Source: a virus
DNA length: 64,000 bases
IMG/VR virus record: IMGVR_UViG_3300031841_005609
Coordinates: 1-64,000 of that record
Reading direction: 5' to 3' (one strand)
Part shown: positions 15,784 to 26,486 of the stretch, in pieces
Layout of the letters: each line of letters starts with the position of its first letter
Position numbering within the stretch: position 1 is the first letter of the stretch
Made by a program: the position numbers and the translations under genes
Notes under the pieces: model-generated
What the model saw: the letters and a program-made list of their open reading frames with translations, nothing else
Databases searched by the model: none
Told to the model about the DNA's origin: nothing

Positions 15784-17313
15784 ATGAAAATATTCTGTAC
15801 TGCCAGTTCTGATCTTTACATAACAGATAAGATCATCAATGAAAAGATTCGGGCTACTGATGCTAACACAGGAAAAGCTGGAACTTTGGACCTTTTTAAG
15901 CTTTATGATGAGACTGAGCTAACAGGATCTGACAGCCAGAACGAGATCTCTAGATTGCTTGTTAAGTTTGACCTCACCAAACCCAGAGATCTAATAAGAA
16001 AAAATCTCGATGTAAGGCACAAGAGCTTTAGCGCAAAAATAAAGCTTTTTGACATAAGATCAGGTCATGCAACTCCTTCAAGATTTTCTGTCGTAGCTTA
16101 TCCTCTCTCTAGAAGTTTTGAAGAAGGTATCGGAAGAAATATCTCAGAATTCTCCGACCTAGGAGTTTCTAACTTTTTTACTTCATCTATTCAAAACGGA
16201 TCTCCTGTTGCTTGGGCTGTTTCCGGAGCGAACGGAAAGGGAGGGCTTAATACCGGTAACATAGACCTTATAGAATCTGGAACCATCGGTGGCGAAGTCT
16301 TTCAGTTTGGATCATCTCAGTTTTTTGAATCCGGAAACGAAGATCTCTCAATAGACGTAACTACAGCTATTTCAGGCACCTTGATGGGCCACGTTCCCGA
16401 TCTAGGGTTTAGAATATCCTTTTCAGGTTCCGACGAGTCTGATAAAAAAACTAGATTCGTTAAAAGGTTTGCTTCTAGGCACTCTTCGAACCCGTTACTT
16501 CGGCCTAGACTTGAAATATCATATGACGACTCAGTAAAAGACGATAGATCAGAGTTTTATTTTGACAACTTCGGAACTGTTTTCTTAAGAAACAGCAAGG
16601 GGTCTTCTTTTTCTAATTTAAAGGCCGGAGGTTCTCAGATCACCGGAGACGATGCCCTTAAGATAAAAATCAGAAAAGGAAAGTACAGTAAAGTTTTTAA
16701 TGCATCTCAGGTCAAAGTAGGGTCTTATGACTCTCTTGCCACCGGAATATACTCAGCTTCTTTTTCTGTTTCTTCCGAGGATTCAACAGAATATGAAAGA
16801 GGAAAGTCTCTTGCATCTCTTATTGCAAAAGAAAAAGAAGTAGTTTTTGAAGAATTTTGGTTTTCTAATGATGGTACAAAAGGATTTTATACGGGTTCTT
16901 TGACGCTAAAATCTGAGAAAGCTCAGGCTTCTGTCTTCGGAGATGACATCGAAGTTTTTTCAACAAACTGTAGATCTTCTTACTTCACCACAGACAGTGA
17001 CAAGATACGCCTCTTTGGTCTAAATAGAACAGAAGATCAAAATAAACCTAGAAAGAAGTCAATCAAGAGAAGATCAGAAGTTTTTGAAAAGGTTTATTAC
17101 AGAGTTATCGATGCAGATAGTCTAGACGTAATATTTGATTTCGGAGAATCAGATAATTCCACTAGAGTTTCAACTGACGATGAAGGAATGTATTTTAATT
17201 TTCACATGGATGTCCTTCACCCCGGAAGATCTTATGTTTTCGAATACCTGATAATACAGGGTAATCACAGAAGAATATCTAGGGATTCTAAATCTAGATT
17301 TACGGTGAGATAA
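15784..17313 (+). CDS. Virion (baseplate-context) protein with DNRLRE-like domain
   Basis: A 509-residue protein at the position gp7 occupies after gp6 in T4, but without recognisable gp7 sequence. Residues ~1-255 look like a DNRLRE-type beta-sandwich: a start with S-S-D-L-Y-I-T-D-K, a central L-L-V-K-F-D-L strand near 62, and the typical end F-A-S-R-H-S-S-N-P-L-L-R-P-R-L-E-I-S-Y near 228-246. The C-terminal half is beta-rich, with a final F-E-Y-L-I-I-Q-G-N segment reminiscent of an Ig-like strand. It overlaps the next gene by one base. Structural by context; exact place in the virion unknown. Confidence 0.6.
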   Translation: MKIFCTASSDLYITDKIINEKIRATDANTGKAGTLDLFKLYDETELTGSDSQNEISRLLVKFDLTKPRDLIRKNLDVRHKSFSAKIKLFDIRSGHATPSRFSVVAYPLSRSFEEGIGRNISEFSDLGVSNFFTSSIQNGSPVAWAVSGANGKGGLNTGNIDLIESGTIGGEVFQFGSSQFFESGNEDLSIDVTTAISGTLMGHVPDLGFRISFSGSDESDKKTRFVKRFASRHSSNPLLRPRLEISYDDSVKDDRSEFYFDNFGTVFLRNSKGSSFSNLKAGGSQITGDDALKIKIRKGKYSKVFNASQVKVGSYDSLATGIYSASFSVSSEDSTEYERGKSLASLIAKEKEVVFEEFWFSNDGTKGFYTGSLTLKSEKAQASVFGDDIEVFSTNCRSSYFTTDSDKIRLFGLNRTEDQNKPRKKSIKRRSEVFEKVYYRVIDADSLDVIFDFGESDNSTRVSTDDEGMYFNFHMDVLHPGRSYVFEYLIIQGNHRRISRDSKSRFTVR

Positions 17314-20300
17314 TGTCAAGAAAGATTAATTTTTTCAAAGACTCTTTGTTTAAACCAAGCGTCCTTAGGTCGAGCGGAGGTAGAGAAAGTCTTTCAATTT
17401 CTGACAGCGCTCAGGATTCTTATGGTGCCGTTTATTCTTCTAGCTCCTTTAGGTTCGATCCAGCCGGCGCTGCTCTAAAAAACACTCAGCAGCTAAATGT
17501 AGATTTTTCTAAGTTTGAGAATCACACTTTTTTTAATTCTGCTAAAAACAAAGTACATGTCGCTTTTGAAAAGATCATAAATCAATACCCATTCGACGGA
17601 ACTCGATCAGAATACGAATCTTTTTTTGACAAGATAACTGGTTTTGAGAAGTATGTTTTTGATAGATTTCCCAAGAACACAGGTTTTTTAATTTTTGATA
17701 GAGATGGATCTAGCCCAGGAACTTTTCTTTCCGTGGATGACTCCAGAGGTTCAGGAGATCTAGAGTCTGATAGAAAATATGACGGACAGCCTAGACTCAA
17801 GATAGGTGAAAATCCCTTTACAATTGAGCTTAACATCTTTGTACCAAGCGGATCTGTGAATCACAATGAGGTGATAGCTCAGCGTCTTTCTCAGGGCGCT
17901 GGATACACTCTCGCTCTTTCTAGCTCTTCTGAGTCAGATTCACCCGAAGGTGAGTGTCAACTAGTCTTTATACTCTCAGACGGTTCGAAGTCAGAGTCAG
18001 TCAAAAAGAAAATTACAAAAGGTAAGTTTCATCACATCGCAGCGATATACGATAGGGGAGATACAAACAGGCTCAAGATCGTAAGAAACTTTGATTCAAC
18101 AACTCAGAGTACTGGATCGATAATATTAGATACTATTGACTTTAAAACTACGAACATGCTGATAGGATCGGGATCGAAACACAGTTATGGTAATCTCTCT
18201 TTTGAGCCGAAACAGACTCTCTCGGGAGCTTTGGATGAATTTAGATTCTTTTTATCATCTAGAACACGAGATGACCTCAAGAAGTACGGAGATAGAGAGA
18301 TTTTTGCCCAAGAAGATCTTCAGCTCTATTTTAGATTTAACGAACCTAGTGGGTCTTATAATGCTGCAGGTTTAGGTACAAACAATTTATGTCTAGACCA
18401 CTCAGGGAACGGTTTTCACACTCAGATTTCTAATTTTGATATCAGCCAAAGAGACACTTCTAGGATCGGTGTCGATTCTATCGTTGCTGAAGATCCCTCT
18501 GTGTCTCCTGTTCTTTTTCCTACGTTTGAGTCTGTAAGAAGCCTTTCAAGCGAACTTTTATCTAGTGCTTCGAACTATGACCTTAACAATCCCAACCTGA
18601 TAACAAACTTAGTTCCCAGGCATTACCTTTCTGACGAACAAAATGTAAGCAGTCTCGAAGATGAAGTTGCAGGAAACCTAGAAGGCCAACCCAGAATTAT
18701 TTTTGATCAGCCTGGCGGGAATGAAATACAACAATCACATTTAATTACGTCAATTCTTTATATGTGGGCAGAAACTTTTGATGAGATAAAAATGTTCATC
18801 GACGAACTCTCTAGAATGACAAAAGTAGATTACGACTCAAAAGATACAATTTCAGACAACATGCTGAGCTTTCTTGCTGAGTATCACTCGTTTAACCTTC
18901 CAAGTCAGTTCAATCAGTCATCAATACTTCAGTTTCAAGAAGGAAGAAACGTAACCCTTGAAAAGGCTCAGAAGAACAGGTCACTCCAGGAAATACAAAA
19001 CACTATCTGGAGAAGAATACTATCAGACCTTCCGGAAATAAGAAGAACAAAAGGGACTAGATCTTCTTTAGAGGCACTTTTAAGAAATGTAGGAATCAAC
19101 CCGGGCACTACTTTTAGAATAAAAGAATATGGGGGATCACCTAGAAAAGAAATATCCAACACATACGAAAAAAGAACTCACATTGGGTCTAGGTTAAATT
19201 TTTCGAGTTCATTTAGTCCTCAAGGAACTTTGGACGCTGAGGGAAGAGACTCAAACCGACCGGTCTTAACAACTCCGTTTCTTTCGGCATCTAGAGTGGA
19301 GCCAGGTGAGCCTCTAGCTAGAGGAGTTTTTATCAACGGAGTTAGCAATCAAAAAGGTGACGGGCTTTTTACCAGTAGCTCTTGGACCTCAGAGGCTTTC
19401 TTTTCATTTAATGGATCTCTTCCACACACCTCACCCCAGAGTTTAATGAGAATTCACACAACTGGATCTTCTTCTGGTACAGGTAACAATTGGCTTACTT
19501 TTAATCTGACTGCAGTAAAACCGAATCCGAAGACAGCAAAAACAGGATCTTTAATCTTGTTCGGAAAGCCTGACGGAAACAAAGAAGGAAATCTTCGAGT
19601 TGAGATCAACAACATCGATGTTTTTAACGGAGGTAATTGGTATATATCTTTCGGAAGAGAGGCAAAAAGCTCGAAAAACAATTATGCTTCTTCTTCCTAT
19701 TTTCTCAGAGCAGGCCAGCCAAGATATCTAAAGTCTCCTCTCTTTCGATCAAGTTCTGCTTTTTTTGATGATACTGGTGACAACACAATGAATTCAGTGG
19801 ATTCTTCTTATAATGCTTCTGGGTCTTTTGTTTGCTTTGGCAGCATGAGCTTAGGTTACGATGGATCTTCTGCTCTGAGATTTTTAAATCACGATTCAAG
19901 TTCAAACAGAGTCGACTTTACAGGAAACGTTTCTAATTTTAGATTTTTTTCCAAGGCGCTTTCCAAAAAAGAGTCAATTGCTCACGCCGAGAACCCGAAG
20001 TCTTTTGGCACTATTGATCCTTCTGTTCATTTTAGCTTTAACGAACATGTGACTGGGTCTTTTCAAAGACTACGAGTTGAATATTCTATGAATCAACCGA
20101 GCACTGGATCTAGTTCTTCGGGAGAAATAAACATAACAGACTTTTCTCAAAATAACAGACATGGTAGAGGCACTGGGTTTATACCTTCTTCAAGGGTAGT
20201 TGATCCCGTCAGATATGATCACAGGACAATTTCTCCAAAGCTAGACACCCGCTCCTCAGACAACAAAGTTAGAATAAGATCTTATTTGTCTCCTGAGCTA

Positions 20301-20789
20301 GCCGAAACAGAGGGGTCACGATTAGCCCCTGTTTACGAAATACCTTTAGAGGAAAACCCTAACGACGACAGAAGAGTTGAAATAGAAGTCTCAACAGTTC
20401 AGGCACTTAACGATGATATCATACTTCTCTTTTCTACTTTAGATTATTTTGACAATGCTATCGGAGATCCAGAGCTTGTTTTTGCATCTGAGTACAAGTC
20501 TTTGAGAGATCTTCGAAGAATATACTTTAACAGGCTTACCGACAAGATGAGTCTAATGAAGTTCTTTTCTTTTTTCAAGTGGTTTGATGACACTGTGGGA
20601 GACGTTCTAGAGGATTTAGTACCCAGATCTTCGAAATATATGGGTGCTAATTTCATAATAGAGAGTCATTCTCTAGAGAGGCCCAAGTTTACTTATGCAT
20701 ATACTGATATGTATCTAGGAGAGCTTGAGAGGCCCAACCCGGGCGAAATATTCGTTCAGCAACTTATTGGTATCCTTAAGAAGAGGTAG
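17313..20789 (+). CDS. Large baseplate-context protein with two LamG-like domains and a tail-protein-I-like centre
   Basis: A 1158-residue protein. Residues ~165-340 form a LamG/concanavalin-like domain (P-F-T-I-E-L-N-I-F-V-P-S-G; F-H-H-I-A-A-I-Y-D; L-S-G-A-L-D-E-F-R-F-F). Residues ~430-610 carry N-L-V-P-R-H-Y-L, an I-L-Y-M-W-A-E-T-F-D-E-I-K helix and R-R-T-K-G-T-R-S-S-L-E-A-L-L-R, a pattern seen in phage tail proteins that sit between baseplate J-like proteins and fibres. A second LamG-like domain follows at ~680-910. The remaining C-terminus is mixed. LamG folds bind glycans, so the protein may combine wedge-joining and receptor contact. Cytoplasmic, with no signal peptide, as expected for a virion part. 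Confidence 0.65.
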   Translation: MSRKINFFKDSLFKPSVLRSSGGRESLSISDSAQDSYGAVYSSSSFRFDPAGAALKNTQQLNVDFSKFENHTFFNSAKNKVHVAFEKIINQYPFDGTRSEYESFFDKITGFEKYVFDRFPKNTGFLIFDRDGSSPGTFLSVDDSRGSGDLESDRKYDGQPRLKIGENPFTIELNIFVPSGSVNHNEVIAQRLSQGAGYTLALSSSSESDSPEGECQLVFILSDGSKSESVKKKITKGKFHHIAAIYDRGDTNRLKIVRNFDSTTQSTGSIILDTIDFKTTNMLIGSGSKHSYGNLSFEPKQTLSGALDEFRFFLSSRTRDDLKKYGDREIFAQEDLQLYFRFNEPSGSYNAAGLGTNNLCLDHSGNGFHTQISNFDISQRDTSRIGVDSIVAEDPSVSPVLFPTFESVRSLSSELLSSASNYDLNNPNLITNLVPRHYLSDEQNVSSLEDEVAGNLEGQPRIIFDQPGGNEIQQSHLITSILYMWAETFDEIKMFIDELSRMTKVDYDSKDTISDNMLSFLAEYHSFNLPSQFNQSSILQFQEGRNVTLEKAQKNRSLQEIQNTIWRRILSDLPEIRRTKGTRSSLEALLRNVGINPGTTFRIKEYGGSPRKEISNTYEKRTHIGSRLNFSSSFSPQGTLDAEGRDSNRPVLTTPFLSASRVEPGEPLARGVFINGVSNQKGDGLFTSSSWTSEAFFSFNGSLPHTSPQSLMRIHTTGSSSGTGNNWLTFNLTAVKPNPKTAKTGSLILFGKPDGNKEGNLRVEINNIDVFNGGNWYISFGREAKSSKNNYASSSYFLRAGQPRYLKSPLFRSSSAFFDDTGDNTMNSVDSSYNASGSFVCFGSMSLGYDGSSALRFLNHDSSSNRVDFTGNVSNFRFFSKALSKKESIAHAENPKSFGTIDPSVHFSFNEHVTGSFQRLRVEYSMNQPSTGSSSSGEINITDFSQNNRHGRGTGFIPSSRVVDPVRYDHRTISPKLDTRSSDNKVRIRSYLSPELAETEGSRLAPVYEIPLEENPNDDRRVEIEVSTVQALNDDIILLFSTLDYFDNAIGDPELVFASEYKSLRDLRRIYFNRLTDKMSLMKFFSFFKWFDDTVGDVLEDLVPRSSKYMGANFIIESHSLERPKFTYAYTDMYLGELERPNPGEIFVQQLIGILKKR

Positions 20790-20791
20790 AG

Positions 20792-22078
20792 ATGTCTAGC
20801 GTTAGAATACTAAGCGGATCTTTAACTAAGGGATCTATTTCTTACGATATAAATGAGGAAGGCACTCTTAGTGGATCTCATGTGTATGGAGCAGAGGCGT
20901 ACGCTGACGGAGCAAATCTGAGAAGTTACAATCAGATCTTTCGAAGAGTGATGATTTTCCCCAGACCAAACACATCAGACAAGCTTCTCGTTGGTGGAAA
21001 GCCCATAGGAATGAAGTACGACGACGGAATTACTCCAACTTCTCCTCGTCGTCAAAAGTTTTCAAAGTACTCTGTTTGGGGAAAGCTCTATGACGCGTCC
21101 CGATTTCCTGGATCCACCAGAATAGATTCTACTACTACTTTTCTCATGACTGTTCCGCCTGGTTTTCCCGGCGGCGGATTTTTTCTTACAAGAGAAGTTG
21201 TCAACACAGAGACTAAGATTTACGTAACTCCTGAAGAGGCCACTGACGATCAACCTTACGGCGACTTAGTTTTCGACGTAGTTGCTGAGCTCGAGCAAGA
21301 TCCCTATCATCGAGTTCAAGTAAGATATAATCCAATACTTTCTACAATTTCTTTTGTAGCCCATAAATTAGGAGCAAACCTCGACGTCGGAACCCTTTTT
21401 ACAGGTCAATCCATATTTCAAGCCGACACTAAGAAAAAAATAACGCAGGTCATAAATCACGAAATGGAGCAGAGAGACATAGGGTATCCCGCTCTCTATG
21501 ATGACGGTCTCCCTTTCAAGGAGGAAATCGCCCCTGAGAATCCTGTAGAGCTTGTAAAAACACATCCGCAAAATGTTTACCTACCTCTGACGCTAGTAGA
21601 TCCTGGAAATGCTCTTTCCATGAACGGAGTTTTAGAACCCCTAGGCATAAGAAGCAACATTGACATCTCTGGTCTTGAAATTCCTTTCACCACAAGAGGC
21701 TTGAGAGGAACATTGGGATCTGGTGAAGATGTTTACAGAAACAGTGTGGTGATCTCTGAAGGTTATAATGATGGTGATCCAAAGGTTGTTCCTTTCCTAG
21801 ATGCTGTTGAATACTTTGGGCCTGTTGAGCTACCGCCTGTGTTCGAGCCAGATGAAACGCAGATTAAGAAATTTTCGGACACAAGTCACATGAGAGAGAT
21901 ATATTTCGAAAAGAGAGCAAAAAAAGGCGTGAACGTCTCCCAAGATTTTAGAACTGTCTTGATAAGCGGTTCTTTCGATACTTCTGATTTTGAGTCATTC
22001 GATTACGAAGGAACCAGAGGTACTCAATATTTCGGCGGCGGAACAGATTCCATAGTTTACGGAGGCTTGAAGAAATAA
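20792..22078 (+). CDS. Unknown virion protein between LamG proteins
   Basis: A 428-residue protein, three bases after the previous gene and overlapping the next by one base. It is beta-rich, with several glycine/proline clusters such as V-P-P-G-F-P-G-G-G-F-F near residue 110-120 and an acidic loop near 300. The C-terminus ends G-T-Q-Y-F-G-G-G-T-D-S-I-V-Y-G-G-L-K-K. No domain is recognised. Its tight coupling to large baseplate and LamG genes makes a structural role very likely. It could be a chaperone, but the lack of helical or coiled-coil regions argues against that. Confidence 0.55.
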   Translation: MSSVRILSGSLTKGSISYDINEEGTLSGSHVYGAEAYADGANLRSYNQIFRRVMIFPRPNTSDKLLVGGKPIGMKYDDGITPTSPRRQKFSKYSVWGKLYDASRFPGSTRIDSTTTFLMTVPPGFPGGGFFLTREVVNTETKIYVTPEEATDDQPYGDLVFDVVAELEQDPYHRVQVRYNPILSTISFVAHKLGANLDVGTLFTGQSIFQADTKKKITQVINHEMEQRDIGYPALYDDGLPFKEEIAPENPVELVKTHPQNVYLPLTLVDPGNALSMNGVLEPLGIRSNIDISGLEIPFTTRGLRGTLGSGEDVYRNSVVISEGYNDGDPKVVPFLDAVEYFGPVELPPVFEPDETQIKKFSDTSHMREIYFEKRAKKGVNVSQDFRTVLISGSFDTSDFESFDYEGTRGTQYFGGGTDSIVYGGLKK

Positions 22079-25000
22079 TGCCAAAAGCAGGATCCAGCTT
22101 AACGTATGACTTACTAAGACAGATGAACTCACCTTCGGGTTTTTCTTATACGGCTTACGACTCTTTGTATGCTTGGTATAAGTTTGACGAAACCCTGACA
22201 GCTTCAGGAGAACTTACTGATTATTCCAACAACTCTAGGGGCATTGGCCCGAAGAATGACTCATCTTTACTAACGCCCGGAGCTCCTACTAGCGATTCTC
22301 CTTTCTTGAAGTCTTTCGATCGGAAATCTATAAATTTTGCCAACGATCTCTTGGTGAATGACAATGACTCTGATTTCGTTCTAGACGAGGGGTTCACAGT
22401 TGCAACTTGGATAAAAGTCGACGCATTCTCCGGGACGCACGTAGCAGCTTATCAAGGAAACGCTACTGGGCAGCCTGAGACTGCCGGAGAGTTTTCTTTT
22501 GTACTAAAGGTTGGGAAAGGAATCTATTCAAACCCTTCAGTTGATCTTTTCATAGGCGATGCTTCGAACAATGGCGAAATCTACGTAAGGTCTAATTACA
22601 TAGCCTTGAACACTTTCGATTCAGATAAGTGGGTTCATGTCGCAGCTTCTTACGACGGAGGAGATAATCCCGATTCAATATCTCTCTATCTTAACGGAGA
22701 AAAACTAGGCATCAGAGACAGAGGAGAAAACAATTTCACTAGCATGACCGGACCTTCGGGCGGAAGGTTCTGTGTAGGTAATTCTTTTGGAGGCTCTACA
22801 AGCTACGATTTCGATGGATCGTACGCAGAACTAGCAGTCTGGTCAAAAGTTCTAAAAAGCTCCGAGATTTACGGAATCTACTCACTTTCTCAAGGTGCAT
22901 TCTTACCCACTTCGGGAATTTTGACAAATCCAGTTCGAACTATTATAAGAGAGAACGATTATAGAACTGGGTCTTACCCCACTAACTTGAGGACTGGTGA
23001 TCCTGATTTTGTTGGAAACAGAGTCGTAGAACCTTACAATGACAGAAACACGCTTGATTTTAAGACAGGCTTTCCCAGGGGAAAGATACAAATAAAAACA
23101 GGTATAGATTCGATGGAAGGTTACGTTTTTGGGCTTACTGGATCTAACGGAACCACCAAAGAGTTTGAGGTAATAAGAGCCTCCATTCCAAACCCAGCCG
23201 GCGGCTTTTATGGGCTTAGAAGGGTTTTAAATGCTACTCCTGTTTATGTCAATCCAAATAAAACAAAGCTTACCGATTCTCTAGGAATGACGCCAGGAGG
23301 AAATCGGCACGTCGCCTATATGCTTTCTGTCTGTATTAATAACGATCCTGACCTAGAACTGAAAGCAGAGCCAGTAAGCGGCTCTGTTTATATGCAGAGC
23401 ATCAACGGAAAGAGAAACGTAGACTCGAACGGAAGAATATCGGTTTACAATCCTTTAATGGGTTCTCCCAAAGACAGAGACTATAAAGTAACAAACTTTG
23501 TTCGGGATTTTACAACAGTTAATGCTGCTACGAAGCTCACTATAAGCAGCCCGTTTGATAGAAACAATATTAGTACCCCTAACTCTCTGCCGGATATCAT
23601 GATCGAAGGAGGCATTTTACCAGGAATATCAGATCATGGAATTCACTTCTCTCCTGGAGAAAACATTAGTCCATTTGATGACAGAAAGTACTCAATAGGA
23701 AGTACTAAGTACTACGAGGAAGGAACTCCTGTTTCTATTTTACCTGGATTTTCTTCTCCCTTGAGTTCTAAAACTCAGATAGTCATAAATCTAAGTTCTT
23801 CAAATGGTCCGAATGGAACTGGAACAGCTTTGTATTTTGCAACTGGAGTAAACGGTGACGGCGCCCCAGCCGAAGCCGGTCCCGAAGGATTGTATCATCC
23901 AGAAATAACGACATCTTCAAACGCACCCGGATTTTCTTACTGGGATGATGTTCTTAAAAAGTGGACTTTAAAAAAAGAGATAGTCGATCCCCCGGGAATA
24001 TCTTTGGCCTATACAACAGCTGGGATACCCTTGAACAGTCTTATGTCGTACACCCAGGCTAGAATTTTTGGATACAGAGGTTTCACAGCACCTGTTTACA
24101 TCGACCATCCCTTGAGTGATAGCAGCGGAATTACAAGCCAGACTCTGGATTATTACCGACTTACAGCTGGCGAGATATCAAATGAAACTATAGTTAGAAA
24201 AAAGATAGACCGATTAAAGAGTTGTGCCCAGCCCACTGTTTCTCTGCAGTTTCCACTAGGGATGCAATATCAACCCTCCGGATCTCAGTACATAGAAATG
24301 AAAAACAAGATTGGAACTCCTTTTCTTGTTGAGAAGATCAAAGTCGATATCGATGTAAATCTGGGTATTTCAAGCAATCAAGATCTTGAAACAATAGCAT
24401 TTAGAAAGTTTTTCATTCTTTGTCAAACAAACGAACCAGAAGGAAAAGTACCCGAACAGAAAAATCAAATACCAATATCTGAGACGTGGTATCAAAGAAG
24501 TAAATCTTTCTTAAGAGAAGGACTTTCTCAAGGGTACAGAGAGATAATCACTTACGGCAGAATCGGAGTTGCAAACGTAGCCAACAACTATTCTAGCTCG
24601 AGCCTATATAATGATCTTAAGAATTCTTTTGACGCTTTTGTCACTTACACAGGAGAAGATCAAGCACGACTCGGCGTCACCTCTAGCTTGAGTCTGGAAA
24701 TAGAGCCCAGAGTTGCCGAGAAACAGTCCATGGCTGGTTTTTTTACAACTTTTTCTGCTAATGACTACAGCAATGCTGGAACCAGCCCGCTATCCACTAC
24801 TGCTTGGCACTATGATAGAGACTCAAATCCAGGAGGTCCAGCTTTAAATGGAAGAGCATCGGGTAGACACTTAGGCCCTTCCCTGGAAGCTTCTGATATC
24901 GATCCCAATAACGATCCTCTCGTTGTGACTTCTTTAGACTCATCTACTGCTTCTTTTTTACCTAAGAAGGAATACTTTAAGACGTCACCCTACATGATCT

Positions 25001-26460
25001 TTCCTTCGGATAAGCTGATAATTGGCTGGGAAAACATCCCAGAGTTTTACTCTTCTCTCCAGGAAGTAAAAGACAATGCTGAAGAGATGGTCGACAGAAT
25101 CAAAAACTTAAAGATAACTCTTTTCGGTTCACAGGTTGTAGGAGGGGTTGAGCATCACGATACTTCAAACCAGCCCTTGACATCGCCTGGCATTCACGAG
25201 GCAATACTCGGTGATCCTGTCGTCGACAAGTGGGACGTTGAACCTTTGATCACCATGACTGGATCGATCTACGACGCCAATGTTTTCGGATCAATGGTGA
25301 ACAATCATGAACCCTCTGGTTCTGAAAGAGGAGTAATAAGTTCGAAAACAAAACAGTACGTCTCTCTTCGAGATCCAAGTAGTTCGAATACAACTGCTGT
25401 GAAGATAACAACCAGTTCCTTCAGCAGAACAGTTCCTTTGGTCGACAATAACGTTGTTTACTACGATTCAGCTGTTCCACCCCCTGGGGCTTTTCTCTCT
25501 GAGATCTTACCGTCAAATACTCTTGCGGAAAGAAAGACAGTAGGTTCTATTGTTAGATACGGACTACAGCTAAGTACTGCCGCCGGCGAACCTACAAGAA
25601 GAGCTGCACCTTTCTTAGGTCTCTTCAATGACCCAGAGATTAATGCCTCTAGAAACAGATTTTTACCATCAAATCCCTTTCTCTACAAGGGCAAAACAGC
25701 ATTTAGAAGAGCTTCTGACGGTTCGAACAGAAGATTCAGCAATCTTTTCTTCGAGGACAGAGTATTTTCAGGATCTTTTCAGAGAATCCACGGAGTTTCA
25801 GTAGGTTCTACAAGTCAGCGTCAAAACAGATCTTCTTATACTTCTGAGCCAAGTGGAAGTGTACCTCTAAAAGTAGTTTCATTTGCATCTCCGGTCCCTG
25901 AGGATCTTTTTCAAAATGTTTTAATCATGAGGAAGCGCCATAGAAGAGAAGTCGCAATTAGAGAAACAAGAAGTCTGTACAACACACTTTATGGAATTCC
26001 AAAATATCTAAGCGATGGTTCGATAAGATTTCCAGTTAGGCCCGCCGGAGCCTTTGGCGTGACTGATAACATCGAGGGTTTCAAGTATGGACTTATGAAC
26101 ACCACACCGGTCTCACCTGTATATCATTTTTCTAGAACTTCTCATGGCAACTTTAGAGACTTGATGTTCTCACCTCCCGAAGGAATGATGAGAGGTCTCT
26201 ACAAGGTTCTCGATCCAGAAGATATCGTTGACGGAAAGCGAAAATCCGGACTTGACGAAGAAGGAAGTCCTGTTAGAATTAGATTTGTATCAAGAGCCGG
26301 CGAACCCGACGTAGACCCTAGAACTACAAATGCTCAGAATCTTCATAAGTTTTCTTCTTCTTCTTTCCCTTATTTTGACGAGATATCAAAGGACAGGGAT
26401 GTTGTTAAGAGTCCTCCTCCTGATGGAGATCTTGAGTCTTATGAAATTGAATTTGAGTAA
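22078..26460 (+). CDS. Giant virion protein with N-terminal LamG-like domain
   Basis: A 1460-residue protein. Residues ~25-275 match a LamG-3-type jelly roll: L-Y-A-W-Y-K-F-D-E near 28-36, F-T-V-A-T-W-I-K-V-D near 108-117, W-V-H-V-A-A-S-Y-D near 187-195, S-L-Y-L-N-G-E-K-L and Y-A-E-L-A-V-W-S-K-V-L near 250-260. The other ~1180 residues show no domain I know; they are rich in S, G, P, N and beta strands. The C-terminal region has a basic patch R-K-R-H-R-R-E near residue 1285. By size and content it is a peripheral tail or adhesin-type structural protein. Confidence 0.6.
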   Translation: MPKAGSSLTYDLLRQMNSPSGFSYTAYDSLYAWYKFDETLTASGELTDYSNNSRGIGPKNDSSLLTPGAPTSDSPFLKSFDRKSINFANDLLVNDNDSDFVLDEGFTVATWIKVDAFSGTHVAAYQGNATGQPETAGEFSFVLKVGKGIYSNPSVDLFIGDASNNGEIYVRSNYIALNTFDSDKWVHVAASYDGGDNPDSISLYLNGEKLGIRDRGENNFTSMTGPSGGRFCVGNSFGGSTSYDFDGSYAELAVWSKVLKSSEIYGIYSLSQGAFLPTSGILTNPVRTIIRENDYRTGSYPTNLRTGDPDFVGNRVVEPYNDRNTLDFKTGFPRGKIQIKTGIDSMEGYVFGLTGSNGTTKEFEVIRASIPNPAGGFYGLRRVLNATPVYVNPNKTKLTDSLGMTPGGNRHVAYMLSVCINNDPDLELKAEPVSGSVYMQSINGKRNVDSNGRISVYNPLMGSPKDRDYKVTNFVRDFTTVNAATKLTISSPFDRNNISTPNSLPDIMIEGGILPGISDHGIHFSPGENISPFDDRKYSIGSTKYYEEGTPVSILPGFSSPLSSKTQIVINLSSSNGPNGTGTALYFATGVNGDGAPAEAGPEGLYHPEITTSSNAPGFSYWDDVLKKWTLKKEIVDPPGISLAYTTAGIPLNSLMSYTQARIFGYRGFTAPVYIDHPLSDSSGITSQTLDYYRLTAGEISNETIVRKKIDRLKSCAQPTVSLQFPLGMQYQPSGSQYIEMKNKIGTPFLVEKIKVDIDVNLGISSNQDLETIAFRKFFILCQTNEPEGKVPEQKNQIPISETWYQRSKSFLREGLSQGYREIITYGRIGVANVANNYSSSSLYNDLKNSFDAFVTYTGEDQARLGVTSSLSLEIEPRVAEKQSMAGFFTTFSANDYSNAGTSPLSTTAWHYDRDSNPGGPALNGRASGRHLGPSLEASDIDPNNDPLVVTSLDSSTASFLPKKEYFKTSPYMIFPSDKLIIGWENIPEFYSSLQEVKDNAEEMVDRIKNLKITLFGSQVVGGVEHHDTSNQPLTSPGIHEAILGDPVVDKWDVEPLITMTGSIYDANVFGSMVNNHEPSGSERGVISSKTKQYVSLRDPSSSNTTAVKITTSSFSRTVPLVDNNVVYYDSAVPPPGAFLSEILPSNTLAERKTVGSIVRYGLQLSTAAGEPTRRAAPFLGLFNDPEINASRNRFLPSNPFLYKGKTAFRRASDGSNRRFSNLFFEDRVFSGSFQRIHGVSVGSTSQRQNRSSYTSEPSGSVPLKVVSFASPVPEDLFQNVLIMRKRHRREVAIRETRSLYNTLYGIPKYLSDGSIRFPVRPAGAFGVTDNIEGFKYGLMNTTPVSPVYHFSRTSHGNFRDLMFSPPEGMMRGLYKVLDPEDIVDGKRKSGLDEEGSPVRIRFVSRAGEPDVDPRTTNAQNLHKFSSSSFPYFDEISKDRDVVKSPPPDGDLESYEIEFE

Positions 26461-26486
26461 TTTTATTAGAGGTCTAGTTTAAGATT